Of a stretch of 64,000 nt of DNA, positions 1-10,930 are shown in pieces. A model generated the notes under the pieces. It made no database searches. It saw only the letters and a program-made list of their open reading frames with translations, and had not been told where the DNA came from. A program made the position numbers and the translations under genes. The DNA comes from Takakia lepidozioides (taxonomy: Eukaryota > Streptophyta > Takakiopsida > Takakiales > Takakiaceae). The number at the start of each line of letters is the position of its first letter. Within the stretch, counting starts at the first letter, position 1. The stretch spans positions 9,052,001 to 9,116,000 of the forward strand of contig CM060732.1 in NCBI GenBank assembly GCA_030704615.1, read 5' to 3'.

Positions 1-1562
1 ACATTGAAGCACCTGAGGGACAAAGCGGGTGGTTAGTAGCATGCGGCATGCAATTGCAATCGGGCCAGGGGACAAAATGTGCACGTGAAGGCTTACCCGT
101 GCCGCATGTGAGGTCAAGAATCCGCCCTTGGACATCCGAGCACGTCTCCATGAGGGTTTGGATGAAAGCAGGGCTCCGGGTCCGGCTGTACCACCACGGT
201 TTGCCTGTCTTTGTGTCCTTCGGCATACTGGATTGGGGCACATAGTTGTAGAGGACATCGTAGGTAACAGGGTCCACAGCGGCATCAACAAGACGACCGT
301 CATTGCGGAATTTGAACGTAGACCCTCTCTTCACAAAACAATATGCCTCAAACACCAATGTCTGCACATCCAACAAAAGAGGGATCCACTCCAGGGTCTA
401 GTTTAGATACACCACAATATGAAGTGAATGCAATAGATTGATAACTTACACTCTGGCCCTCTGTTCGCAACCCCTGCGTATTGATGCAGAACCATTTTTT
501 CAGGAGGACCGGGGTGACACTTTTTGGTGTCCACCTTGCCACAACATTCTCTGTGGTCTTCCCTCTTGTGGCAAGGACCACCATACATCCACCGTCATCC
601 AAGAGCATCCCTGCCAGCCCAAACCCGGCTCTCCAGTAGTCCTCCCTAAACCTGTTCCAGGTGGGCACACCATCCAGGCCCTCCAATAGCTCCCCATCTG
701 GAATATCGAGGAGAATCATAACGCAGGCTCTCTCCACCTCACCCCCCCCCCCCCGAGTGCTCTTGCAATCCGTGCTCACAGCCGTGAAGAATTCCATCAT
801 GGCTTCCAAACCAGGGGTGTCTTTAGGCTCTGTAGCAGCAGCCCTCTTCTTGGCTTTCCCCTTCAGCTCCTCCAGAGACTTGCTGTGTGCCACCTTCTTC
901 GCCCTGGCAGCCAGAGCATCAAGAAAGCTCTCATTGACGCATTGGATGATAGTTGGGGATTCTAACTTTGGCCTTTGCGGAAACGTCACCGCCGAATACC
1001 GTTGTGTAGGCTCGCCCTCAAATGCCAACTTCTTGGCAGAGCCAGTCCAAGTCCGAACTGACTTGGGAACCCGGACGACCGGTGACTTGGTAGTAGCAGC
1101 AGTAGTCGCAGGACCTCGCACAAAGTCGTCGTCGGAGTCACTCCCTTGGGGCCCCTTCTGCGCCTCCTCTGGTGCCCCGGTGGTTTTCTGTTTTTTGGGG
1201 GTTACTTTACTCCCCTGTTTCCGTGTCCTTTTCATTTGTCTTTTATTCTTCTCATTCAAATTCTCCTGAATACCTGCCTAAGCAAGCTCTGCCGCTTTCC
1301 TGGACTTGACAAGTGCTTTCGCCTCCTTTGGACCCAGCGGAGGCAGCGGAGCTCGGTTTGGTCGGGCCTCCGCATCCAGCTTCAATTGGAACTCGGATGA
1401 GTCGAGCGAGCCGGGCGGAAGGTCCACATACCAAGGGCAGTCGCGCAAATGCTCCAGATGCCACTCCTTCACGATAACGTCAGTGTACATGGAGTCAGCT
1501 CCAGGCTTCCTCCATGCGAGGAAGAATGGCGGCTGGAAGGACAGATGACCTTTCTCCAAGTG
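1..1562 (-). pseudogene. Partial divergent ParB/MTase-family gene: beta-class DNA methyltransferase region (paralog C)
   Basis: Read on the minus strand, the first exon runs from about 1562 to 450, with a single in-frame TAG at 1278-1280. It begins with a segment ending RDCPWYVDLP, then a basic Ser/Lys linker, then the MTase motif-IV region (ILLDIPDG, PTWN, MLLDDGGCMVVL). An intron at 364-449 (GTAAGT...GTGCAG) leads to exon 97-363, which carries the C-terminal half: FIQTLMETCS, then the SAM-binding motif I LDLTCGTG. A further intron (13-96) leads to a last exon that runs off the window. Both intron positions match those of the MTase genes at 37-39 kb and 47-49 kb, which establishes homology. 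Motif IV before motif I is the beta-class order. The SAM motif looks better preserved than in the transposon copies. The TAG could be a null mutation, or the gene could be recent and only just broken. No ParB-like part is visible here. Function (N4-cytosine or N6-adenine methylation) is inferred. Confidence 0.68.
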
Positions 1563-2265
1563 GATGCATGACGTGTAGTGAGTGGCTTAAGGGCAGAGTG
1601 ACGTGGATGCATGTAAAGTGGTTTAACTGAAGTGGAACTTATTGACTATGTTCCATGATGTCTAGTATACGGTTTGACTGTAAATCAGTGATAGTGAGTT
1701 TGCTTGACTTTGTATATTTTAATATTCTACTGTGAAGCAGTAAAAGAGGACACATTTTTGTAAATATGTTTCACTCTGGAGGTGTATATACATATATACA
1801 TATAAATATAATAATACATATATATATATATGAATTGGGAGGCTTTTTATTTAATATTTGGTTTTTTGTTTATTACTGTTATTTCGTTTCTTTCATTTAC
1901 TTTTAGTTTATATCTGTACTTATGTGAATTAGTGGATATTGTATTTAATTTTTTTGATTCGCTGCACTGCATTGAAAATATATTACAAATACAACAAAAC
2001 ATAGAATACAAATACAGGTCGGAACCAAAAACATTTGGATGGCTCAAAACTGGTTTTATATCAAGAGTGATTTGCAAAACAAGTTTTGGCCACATTCTAC
2101 AAATGACCAACATGAGGGCCATGTTGCCATATCCATAGATCACTGCCCAACTGAAGTCATTGAGTAAGGATAATCTGCTGTGCAGCTAGGTCCAGCACTA
2201 TCGTGGACATGTCAAGAGAACATTAGAAATCATTTTGAGAATGAATTCAGGTAGTTCCAGAGAAT
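1563..2265. other. AT-rich intergenic region with TA-rich microsatellite
   Basis: I see no supported gene here. The stretch is strongly AT-rich and contains an alternating TA/CATA microsatellite at about 1786-1831. Open frames in it have no recognisable domain. Confidence 0.6.
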
Positions 2266-2269
2266 GGTG

Positions 2270-3190
2270 GTGCCAGCTACCTTGTCACCCAAAGTGACAT
2301 CCACTTCCAGGGCTGCCTTGAAATACATATCCACCAAGGCAGTGTTTAGAGTGACAACTCCAGCTTTGACGATGTCATCATGGACCTTTGTGCCCTTTTG
2401 ATGGCTGCCAGGCTCTCTGGTACAATTCCAGCTTGGATAATGTCACCATAAACCTCTTTGCCCCTTCCCAGGGCTGCTAGGCTCGCATATGCATATTACA
2501 AAAACAAATGAACATGACGGCCTGGTCTGGCTTCATCCCTTCCCATATCATTTGCTCTTATGTTTCCAAAGCCTTAATCCCATACCCATGCTGCACATAC
2601 CTTGCAATCATGGCACTCCAGAATACCACAACTCGTTCAGCCATATTGTCAAACTCTCCCTTCACATCAGGCTTGCTGCACCCACATTTGGCATACATGT
2701 CCACCAAGGCAGAGTTCAGAATGACAATTTCCCCTTTAACGATCGGCATAAGCAAGGGGAAGGAGACAGCAGAACTGCTGCTCTCTCCCAGCGCCAAAAA
2801 AACCAAAAGAAAAAAAAATGGAGGGGCTGAGAGAGCCGCCATGGCTGTGAAGTACCAGTATGCTGCAAAGTGATGTGGTTGGGCTTCACCCCTTCCCCCA
2901 TCAATATTTGATCATAGGTCTCCAAAGCCTCCATACCATGTCCCTGTTGTGCATACCCTGCAAGCATCACCCATTCACAATCTCCAAAGCCTCCTTGCCA
3001 ACCCAGTATATAGTACACATAAGTTCCTTGCTTTGCATCCTCAATGCACCCACATTGGGCATACATGTCCACCAGGGCAGAGTTCAGAATGATATCTGGT
3101 ACAATTCCAGCTTTGACAATGTCAACATAGACCTCTTTGACCTTTTCCAGGGCTGCCAGGCTTGCATAAGCATTGCAATCACACAAAAAC
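2270..3190 (-). pseudogene. Degenerate PPR repeat fragments
   Basis: The minus strand holds broken pieces of pentatricopeptide repeats of the land-plant PLS type. At 2716-3186 it reads [35 protein letters not shown] and MLAGYAQQGHGMEALETY. At 2558-2760 a second overlapping piece has ALVDMYAKCGC and [20 protein letters not shown]. Shorter scraps such as NTALVDMYF occur down to about 2280. Frames change repeatedly and linking segments are lost, so this is not a working gene. PPR proteins bind organellar RNA; these repeats match the neighbouring fragments at 3.4-5.2 kb and look like a local duplication of that gene. Confidence 0.72.
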
Positions 3191-3399
3191 GTGATGTGGT
3201 TGGGGCTTCACCCCTTCCCCCATCATTTGATCATAGGTCTCCAAATCCACCATCCCACGCCCTGCTCTGCATACCCTGCAATGCTTGTGAGTGTGTACCT
3301 GATTTCCAGCTTCCAGACCTTTTTGGTGTGAATCCACATCATTTGTTGGCACTAGGAAAGGGTTGAGACTGAGCTGCTCAACTACTCCTTGGTCTTACA

Positions 3400-3692
3400 T
3401 AGTGGGTTTACATAGTGTGCCAAGCACAACATCTGGAGCCAAAGCCTCCATCCAGTGCCCCTGCTGTGCATACCCTGCAAGCATCGAGTTCTACGACACC
3501 ACATCAGCTCTGACAATGTTGCCATGGGCCTCTTTGCCCTTTTCCAGGGCTGCCAGGCTTGCACACGCACTGCAACCGCACACAAACCTGATCAACCCAA
3601 AACCAATGGCCAGCCTCTCACTGTGGTGGCAAAGAGAAAATTCCTTTTCCTCCTCCCCCACATCATGCAATACAAAGCGCGTATCAGACACA
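3400..3692 (-). pseudogene. Short PPR fragment
   Basis: On the minus strand 3491-3691 encodes [23 protein letters not shown] followed by an out-of-frame remnant of the next repeat. It is nearly the same module as at 4.45 kb and 3.15 kb. It is bounded by unrelated sequence and cannot be translated into a full repeat array, so it is a relic of duplication inside the PPR field. Confidence 0.6.
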
Positions 3693-3770
3693 TACCCCGC
3701 CTCCTTTCATCTGCCCAGACAATCTTCTCAGCTCAGCATGGATTTCCTTAATTGGGATGCAACTTGTCAT

Positions 3771-5195
3771 CTACAGCAAGGTGTGCACAATGTTGCCAAC
3801 CCCAATGCAGCAGCGACCTGGCTGCTTTCTAACCCCTCTGACCTTCATCATTCTTCTCACCTTTGCAGTATCATCCCACCTGCCAGCTGCAGCATACATG
3901 TTTGATACCAACACATAAGTCACAGCATCCTGTTCATCCCATTTGAGGATAGATGTTGCCGCACGTTCAGCCATCTCCACATTGCCATGGATTCTGCAGG
4001 CACCAAGCACGGCCTTCCACACCACAAGATCTGGATTGATTGGCATCTTATTAATCAGATCCACTGCCTCATCCAGTTGTCCCGCACGTCCAAGAAGGTC
4101 CACCATACAGCCAAAGTGCTTTACTGTCGGAGTGACACCATGATCTTGATTTCCTTCATTCAGTAGGCCAGTGTGGCTGCATGCAGAGAGAACACATATA
4201 AAGGTGAGACTGTCCGGCTTCAAGCCATTCTTTTGCATTTCCTTCAAATAGTTGCAGGACCTCCCTATGACCATGCTGGGCATATCCTGCGATCATCACG
4301 TTCCACGACACCACATTTCGTTCAGCCATATTGTCGAACTCTCCCTATGCATCCTCAATGCACCCACATTTGGCATACATGTCCACGAGGGTATTGTTCA
4401 TAATCACATTTGGTACAATTCTAGCTTTGGCGATGCAACCATGCACCTCTTTGCCCTTTTCCAGGGCTGCCAGGCTTGCACACGCACTGCAAACGCACAC
4501 AAACACGATGTGGTTGCGCTTCACCCCTTCCACCATCATTTGCTCATAGGTCTCCAAGGCCTCCATCCCGCCCCCCTGTAGTGCATACCCTGCAAGCATG
4601 GCGTTCCATGACACCAAATCTCGTTCAGCCATATTGTTGAACACTCCCTCCATGTCCTCAATGCCCACATTTGACATGCATGTCCCCGAGGGTGTTGTTC
4701 AGAATCACATCTGGTACAATTCCAGCTTTCACGATGTCATCATGGACCTCTTTCCCCTTTTCCAGGGCTCCCAGGCTTGCACACGAATTGCAAACACAAA
4801 AGAACGTGATGTGCAACATTTGCTCATAGGTCTCCAAAGCATTCCTACCACACCCATGCTTGGTAAATCCTGCCAACATTATATTCCACGTGATCAAAGA
4901 TGGTCGAGGCATTCGGTGGAAAACCTGGTGAGCATGCAGGATGCTCCCACACTTAACATACATGTTGACAAGGGTGTTGAGTAGAAAAACATTTGGAGTT
5001 AATCACTTTGGATAATGTGAAAGTGCACCTGTTTCCAGCTTCCAGACCTTTCATCTTGATGCACTTAAGCAAGAGACAAAAGACTTATCTGAATCTGCTG
5101 AAATGCCTTGTTAGTTTAAAGTTGTAGAGCCTCTGTCAGTCTGCATGCCTCACAAAGCATCTTCACATGCCCAGCAGAAGAGGCATTGTGGACTC
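3771..5195 (-). pseudogene. PPR (PLS subfamily) pseudogene with E-type C-terminus
   Basis: This is the best preserved PPR block, read from about 5195 down to 3771 on the minus strand. Early pieces include HVKMLCEACRLTEALQL (~5120), YVKCGSILHAHQVFHRMPRP (4.9 kb), then FNNMAERDLVSWNAMLAGYA and LVDMYAKCGCIEDA (4.35-4.68 kb). The last block (3771-4283) has [65 protein letters not shown] and QPGRCCIGVGN, which is the E/E+ tail that follows the repeats in editing-type PPR proteins. No DYW deaminase domain follows. Frame changes near 4.66, 4.35 and 4.28 kb break it. The family normally acts in organellar C-to-U RNA editing. Confidence 0.75.
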
Positions 5196-5940
5196 CCTCT
5201 CTTGATCCTCTTTCAGAAGCTGTGGTCATGGTTGAGGTGCTTGATTTTATCAACCGTGCCGCTGCAGCTGCTACCTTTACTTGACCATCTAACCATGCAG
5301 GTTTCTTGTAGCTATCGATCCACATGGAATCATAGGTAATCTGGAGCTTGAAGTCCAGCCCTCTTGGATGAACCTGGACCCACACTCTATCCCTGCTCCT
5401 TCAGCTATCCATGCCTCTGCACAAATCATGCATACTGCATCCTTGCCTTACTGCTAGCACCTGACAATGACAGCCTAGATTTGTTCTAGGAAACACCTAA
5501 CTCAACTTATCACACTAGTTCATATGGTCAATTGCATCTGCTACTCTTTGTAATCCAACAAGAATTCACCTTTTTGCCTCGATTGTCCCGCCGTTGCCTG
5601 GGGTCAGAAAAGTATCAGAATTCAACATGAAAATTTAGGGCCAATTCTGATAAGAGGGAAAAACAGGGTGAAATCTGTTGAAGAAGGTACCTTCATTAGC
5701 AGTGCCTGATTTTATCAATTGAGCCGCTGGTGCTGTGGCTTCCAGTTCACCATCTACCCATGCAGGTTTCGTGTAGCTATCCTTCCACAGGGAATCATAG
5801 GTAATCTGGAGCTTGAAATTCGGCCCTCTTGGATGAATCTGGACCCACACTCTATCCCTGCTCCTTCAGCTATCCAGACCTCTGCACAAATCATGCACAC
5901 ATCCTTGCCTTGCTGCAGCTAGCAGCTGAAGCAGCTGACA
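5196..5940 (-). repeat. Duplicated unrecognised exon-like segment (two copies)
   Basis: Two similar ~230-bp blocks lie at about 5220-5460 and 5700-5935. On the minus strand they encode WVQVHPRGLDFKLQITYDS and WVQIHPRGPNFKLQITYDS, each followed by SYKKPAW/SYTKPAW and an Ala-rich tail ending IKS(G/S)T. Both stay open across the conserved part, which suggests they were exons. I do not recognise the family. The first copy runs into the PPR N-terminal remnant at 5.12 kb, so it may be an upstream exon caught up in the PPR field. Confidence 0.45.
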
Positions 5941-6129
5941 CTGACGCCCTAACCCTACCTACAGTAACATGTCAGAATCGCTCCAAAACCACCATAGATC
6001 CACCAACGAGCTTCTCCTAATCTATATTATCTGTTTTTGGATACTTTCCTGCTGCCACATCGGCAGTAACTTGTCAAAGTCACTCCTAACCACCACAAAT
6101 CCACCCAACGAGCTAACTTACAGAATTCA

Positions 6130-6940
6130 ATATGCATCTCAGGGCCGAGTCTGATGAGAGGGTAAAACAGGCAGAAATAGGTTGAAGAAGAAGGTGCCCT
6201 CACCACATTGTCGACCTTGACCTTGTGTCATGACCCATGGAGGATTTGACAGACCATCAACCCAAAGATCCTCTTGTGTGTGCTGCTTGTGTCCATCGTC
6301 AGGAACTGTCGGATTGGTTTGTGAGAACAACCACGGTGCAGCTGAGCAGAGATTGAAACACGGCATGCTAAGACCAAGCTCTCTCCCAAGAACCTTGTAA
6401 ACATCAGGAAGAATACCAAATCATGGTACTAACAGGAGCCAACAGCCCACATTTACATGATGGACAAACTTCTTCACATCGTACATTAAGAAAAAGCCAC
6501 ACCTTGCGATTACGGTTGTCGCACCATCGTGAAGGATCTTTACAAAATTCATGCCTGCTCTGCTCCGTGCTGCAAATTCAGGGCCGAGTCTGATGAGCGG
6601 GCAAAACAGGCTGAAAGACGTCGAAGAAGGTGCCCTCACCACATTGTCCTCGACCTTGTGTCATGACCCATCGAGGATTTGACTGACCACCTCTTATGTG
6701 TGCTGCTTGTGTCTGTAGTCAGGTAATGTCGGATTGGTCTGCGAGAACCACCACGATGCAGCTGAGCGGGCGGAGATTGAAACACGGCCTGCTAAGACCA
6801 AGCCGACTCTCCCAAGAACGTTGTAAACATCAGGAAGAATACCATGGTACTAAGAGCCCACATTTGCAGGATGGACAAACATCTTCACATCGTACATTAA
6901 GAAAAGCCACACCTTGCGATTGCGGTTGTCCACCCAAGCT
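6130..6940 (-). repeat. Tandem duplication (~430 bp) of an unrecognised gene fragment
   Basis: Blocks at about 6140-6530 and 6570-6935 repeat the same order of sequence: a CTGATGAG-containing segment, CACCACATTGTC, a TGACCCAT stretch, and a segment encoding (minus strand) MYDVKKFVHHVN. They differ by small indels and base changes. Open stretches such as LSNPPWVMTQGQGRQ may be old exons. No protein family is recognised. Sequence between 6940 and 7090 shows nothing further. Confidence 0.5.
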
Positions 6941-7094
6941 ACTGCATATCCTGCAGATCCTCCCACGCAAACACAGCAAAACGATGAAGTCCCATAACTT
7001 ACTCATCGCTGAACGCAATCCCGCAACCCTAAATCCATTTTGAATTATTTGGATGAATGTATCGTAGATGGATCGATTTTGGGTTTTCCATCAA

Positions 7095-7365
7095 TCTATC
7101 CATCCATTTAATTTTCCGTTCATCCAACAGTTGCCAGCAAGGCGTTTGCTTTATCGTTCATTTATACGTTCATCCAGAGCACACAAATTATATTTCATAC
7201 GTTTCATCCAACAGCTGCCAGCAAGGCGTTTGTTTATCATTCGTTCAGATAATTCAGTTGTTCTGTTTCACTAACCTTTCATACGTTCGTCCAATAGCTG
7301 CCAGCAAGGCGTTTGTTTATCATTCGTTTAGATAATTCAGTTTTTGTTTCACTAACCTTAACCAG
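7095..7365. repeat. Three tandem ~80-bp repeats
   Basis: Three direct copies share the core CCAGCAAGGCGTTTG (at about 7135, 7219 and 7300), each preceded by CATACGTT or CGTTCATCCAA and followed by ATCATTCGTT and ATAATTCAGTT. Spacing is about 80 bp. They are not coding. Sequence from 7366 to about 7680 is AT-rich with no recognised feature. Confidence 0.65.
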
Positions 7366-7683
7366 CACACGATTAGTTTACTATTAATGTGCTGGGTCAG
7401 TGAAAAAATAGTTAAATGTTTTTACTTCTTATTATATAGTTTATATATTGTTATATATAGTTTATATATTGCGATTACACATGCCATTGCTTAACTGGTT
7501 GTCTCAGTCAGCTCATTTTAGGTAGTCAAAATCTCTCACTACAGTCAAAATTTTCGCGGTTGTCTAGCACCTCGAATATTTTAATATAAAATTTGACTGC
7601 AAAATGGTTGGAACAGTCGAAAGTGACAACAGTCAACGCCAGCGTCAAACTAAATCGTCGAAATTACATAGGGTGTGTTGTAG

Positions 7684-8253
7684 TGAAAAGGAGATTCTCT
7701 CGATGTTAGAAAGGAGCTTGAGGAGCAGGGTCGTATGCGCCATCTATGGGCCGAACAAAATGGTGTGGACCCAAAGGGTGTTGTACGGTGGAAGTATAGG
7801 CGCGCACCTTGGCAATGTACAAAGGAGGAATACAACAAAGTGAGAGCCACCATAGGTGCTATCCGGACACCAACCGGGTATGGATCATCCCTCCGTACAA
7901 AATTGAGCGAAGGCACTGTCCATGGTTTGAAGTCTCACGACTACCACAATATATTGCAAGACATCATTGCAGTACGTGAGACATTGACTCCCGAGGTTCG
8001 CGAGACAATCTATAGATTGGGAGGCTTATTCCGGTGGATTTGCTCCAAAGAGTTGGAGGAAGCGGATTTTCCACGCATGAAGAAGGAGGCGGCGGAGGTA
8101 ATGTGTATGTTGGAGATGAACCTTCATCCCTCCTTCTTTGACATCCAAGTGCATTTGGTAGTGCACTTAGTGGAAGAGGCTTCGATTGCCGGCCTCGTTC
8201 ATTCTCGGTGGATGTACTTCCTTAAGCGCAGTCGCTCTGTTAAGTTTTTCTAA
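7684..8253 (+). pseudogene. CACTA transposase C-terminal fragment (DUF4218)
   Basis: The plus frame from about 7700 reads DVRKELEEQGRMRHLW, then PTGYGSSLRTKL, GLKSHDYHNILQ, a stretch with ICSKELEEADFPRM, then LEMNLHPSFFDIQVHLVVHL and a degenerate RWMYFLKRS ending at a stop at 8253. This series (LKSHDYH, PP/PSFFDI.VHL.VHL, RWMY) is the DUF4218 region that follows the TNP2 catalytic domain in En/Spm (CACTA) transposases. The catalytic part and the tail are missing. An in-frame TGA lies just upstream of the conserved part. It sits directly next to about 2 kb of palindromic repeats, as expected for the 3' end of a CACTA element. Confidence 0.78.
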
Positions 8254-8254
8254 A

Positions 8255-10290
8255 AGTGAACCGACCATCCTATGGCCGTCACTACATTTAAAATAAACAA
8301 CAAAAAAGCGACCGCCAGTAGCGGTCACTCTAATTAAAAAAATTAAACAATAAAAGCGACCGCCAGTAGCGGTCACTCTAATTAAAAAAATTAAACAATA
8401 AAAGCGACCGCCAATAACCACGGTCGCTCTATTAATTTTTTTTAAAAACGACCGCCATTACTTGCAGTCGCAACATTTTCAGAAATTAAAAATATGCAAG
8501 CGACCACCAGTAATGACGGTCGCTCTATTTAAAAAAATGAAAAATAAAAGCGACCGCCATAACTGGCGGTCGCAACATTTTCAGAAATTAAAAATATACA
8601 AGCGACCGCCAGTAATGGCCGTCGCTATATTTAAAAAATAAATAAAAAACAAAAGCGACCGCCAATAATGGCGGTCGCACATAAGTTGTATGGAGAGGAA
8701 GTGAGGGGAGAATGAGCCTCATTTGGCTTATCTGCGCCGGCCCCCGTCCCTCATTCCTCGGCCCACGCGTAAGGCACACCTTCTAAAAGTGACCGCCACC
8801 ATGGCGGTCGCTACATTTTTAAAAAATAATAATAAAGTGACCGCTAAAAAAAAAACGACCGCCATAACTGGCGGACGCAGCATTTTCAGAAATTAAAAAC
8901 ATACAAGTGACCGCCAGTAATGGCCGTCGTTATATTTAAAAATAAATAAAAAACAAAAGCGACCGCCAATAATGGCGGTCACACATAAGTTGTGTGGAGA
9001 GGAAGTGATGGGAGAATGAGCCTTCCTTGGCTTATCTCTACCCCACCCCCTCTCATTCATCTGTCCACGCGTAAGGCACACCTTCTAGAAGCGACCGCCA
9101 CCATGGCGGTCTCTACATTTTAAAAAAATAACAAAAAAACGACCGCTAGTAATGAGGGTTGCGCTATTAAAAAAACCAAAAAAAATAATAGCGACCGCCA
9201 CTACTGGCAGTCGCAACATTTTCAGAAAATAAAAATATACGAGCGACCCCCAGTAATGTCGTTCGCTCTATTAAAAAAAAAAAAAAAAAAAAACCGACCG
9301 CCAATAATGGCGGTCGCACATAAGTTGTGTGGAGAGGAAGTGAGGGGAGAATGACATTCTCTTGGCTTATCTGCCCCTCCCCTCTCATTCCTCGGTCCAC
9401 GCGTAAGGCACACCTTCTAGAAGCGACCGCCACCATGGCGGTCGCTACATTTTAAAAAAACAACAAAAAAACGACTGCCACAAACGACGGTCGCTCTATT
9501 AAAAAAAACAAACAAATAAAAGCGACGGCCATAACTGGCAGTAGCAACATTTTCAAAAATTAAAAATATACAAGCGACCACCAGTAATGGCAGTCGCTCT
9601 ATATAAAAAAATGAAAAATAAAGGTGATCGCCATAACTGGCGGTCGCAGCATTTTCAGAAATTTAAAATATACAAGCGACCGTCAGTAATGGCCGTCGCT
9701 CTATTTAAAAAATAATAAAAAACAAAAGCGATCGCCAATAATGGCGGTCGCTCTATTTTTGTTTAAAAAAAAAATGCGACCGCCATTTTCAGAAATTAAA
9801 AATATACAAGCGACCGCCAATAATGGCGGTCGGTCTATTTTGTTTTTAAAAAAATGACCACCAATAATGGCGGTCGCTGCATTTTCAGAAATTAAAAATA
9901 TACAAGCGACCGCCAGTAATGGCGGTCGCTCTATTTTAAATTTTCAGGGCCTCTCATCCCTTTCAAAAAAAAAAAAAAACACAAACAAAAGCGACCGCCA
10001 ATAATGGCGGTCGCTCTATTTAAAAAAATAAAAAATAAATGCGACCGCCATTACTGGCGGTCGCTGCATTTTCTGAAATTAAAAATATTTTTTAATAGTT
10101 TTAATAGTTTTTTAATATTTTAAAGTAAAGCGTCCCCCATATTATGACGGTCGCTTGCTTTTTATGTATTATTTATAAAAAAAATTTAAGCGAACGCCAT
10201 GTTGGCGGTCGCTCTTATTTCTAAAATTCCGAAATATAAAGCGACCGCCAGAATTGGCGGTCGCTTACATTTTATTAGTTTCCAAAATCT
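8255..10290. repeat. CACTA-type subterminal palindromic repeat array
   Basis: Dozens of units share the arms GCGACCGCCA and TGGCGGTCGC around a short centre (GTAA, ATAA, TTAC), separated by A/T-rich spacers such as TTTTCAGAAATTAAAAATAT. Both orientations of the arm occur, so each unit is an imperfect hairpin of about 24-26 bp. A ~100-bp non-palindromic segment containing CACATAAGTTGT and CCACGCGTAAGGCACACC recurs at about 8680, 8980 and 9320, giving a ~310-340-bp higher-order unit. Position just downstream of the DUF4218 fragment fits subterminal repeats bound by a CACTA accessory protein. The terminal CACTA motif itself was not found. Confidence 0.75.
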
Positions 10291-10930
10291 ATTTACCACC
10301 GCCACCGTGTCGGCGACGTGTCTGCTAAAGGGCCAATATTTTATCTGGTACTTTTTTTACTAGAATATTCCCGGAACCTTACGTGACAGAGGTACCGTCA
10401 GTGTCAGGTCTGACGTGACCTGACGCTGACTGACGGACGTGACGCTGATAACCAAGAAGAACTCTGCCAATACTGCTGTGAGTCTCTTCCAACATTTGAT
10501 TCTCTGCACTCTGAAAATCCGCCTACGACATTTTTGGGGGTGGGGGAAGGGGCTGTTCAAATGGACCACCCAGAGCCGTGCCTGTATTCTTGAGAATGTA
10601 GCCGGACAGATCATGTGGGAGAATGTAGTTGTCCATACCTCCCCTATTGTCAGGAAAGTCCTATTCTACGTAGGAGAAGTCGAGCTCCCCATGCTAAGAA
10701 ACAACACCTTCATCCGCTGAAAGATCGACTAGGACAGGAGTGCTAGAGATCGTCGTCGGAGGAGCTGCCTGAACTTCTGCAGAGTTGCCCCCGGTTTCCT
10801 TCTGAAACTCCTGCAATAACTGAGCTTCAACTCGTGGAGGGGTTTTGCTGGAGACTGCTCTGCCCTTGCTTTCGCCCCCTTCTGCTTCTTACTCTTTCCG
10901 TCCCCACTGTAGTGAAGGCAAGGTCCAATG
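10291..10930. other. Unassigned region with ACGT-rich motif
   Basis: At 10380-10450 there is a run of TGACGTG/GACGTGAC motifs resembling plant bZIP sites or decayed repeat. From about 10900 to 10690 the minus strand keeps an open frame rich in S, T, P and K (for example KTPPRVEAQLL and VLVDLSADEGVV). It resembles in style the disordered N-terminal part of the SWIM transposases elsewhere in the window, but similarity is too weak to assign. Confidence 0.3.

Noticed and set aside
661-1269. 202-codon plus-strand open frame
   Set aside because: It lies antisense to the MTase paralog, which has clear motifs, and shows no domain of its own.
8255-10290. CRISPR-like array
   Set aside because: The units are palindromic arms in both orientations with A/T-rich spacers that are themselves repeated; the context is a eukaryotic CACTA element.
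10290-10380. Terminal CACTA motif of the 8-10 kb element
   Set aside because: No CTTGTAGTG-like end or 3-bp duplication could be identified, so no boundary was called.
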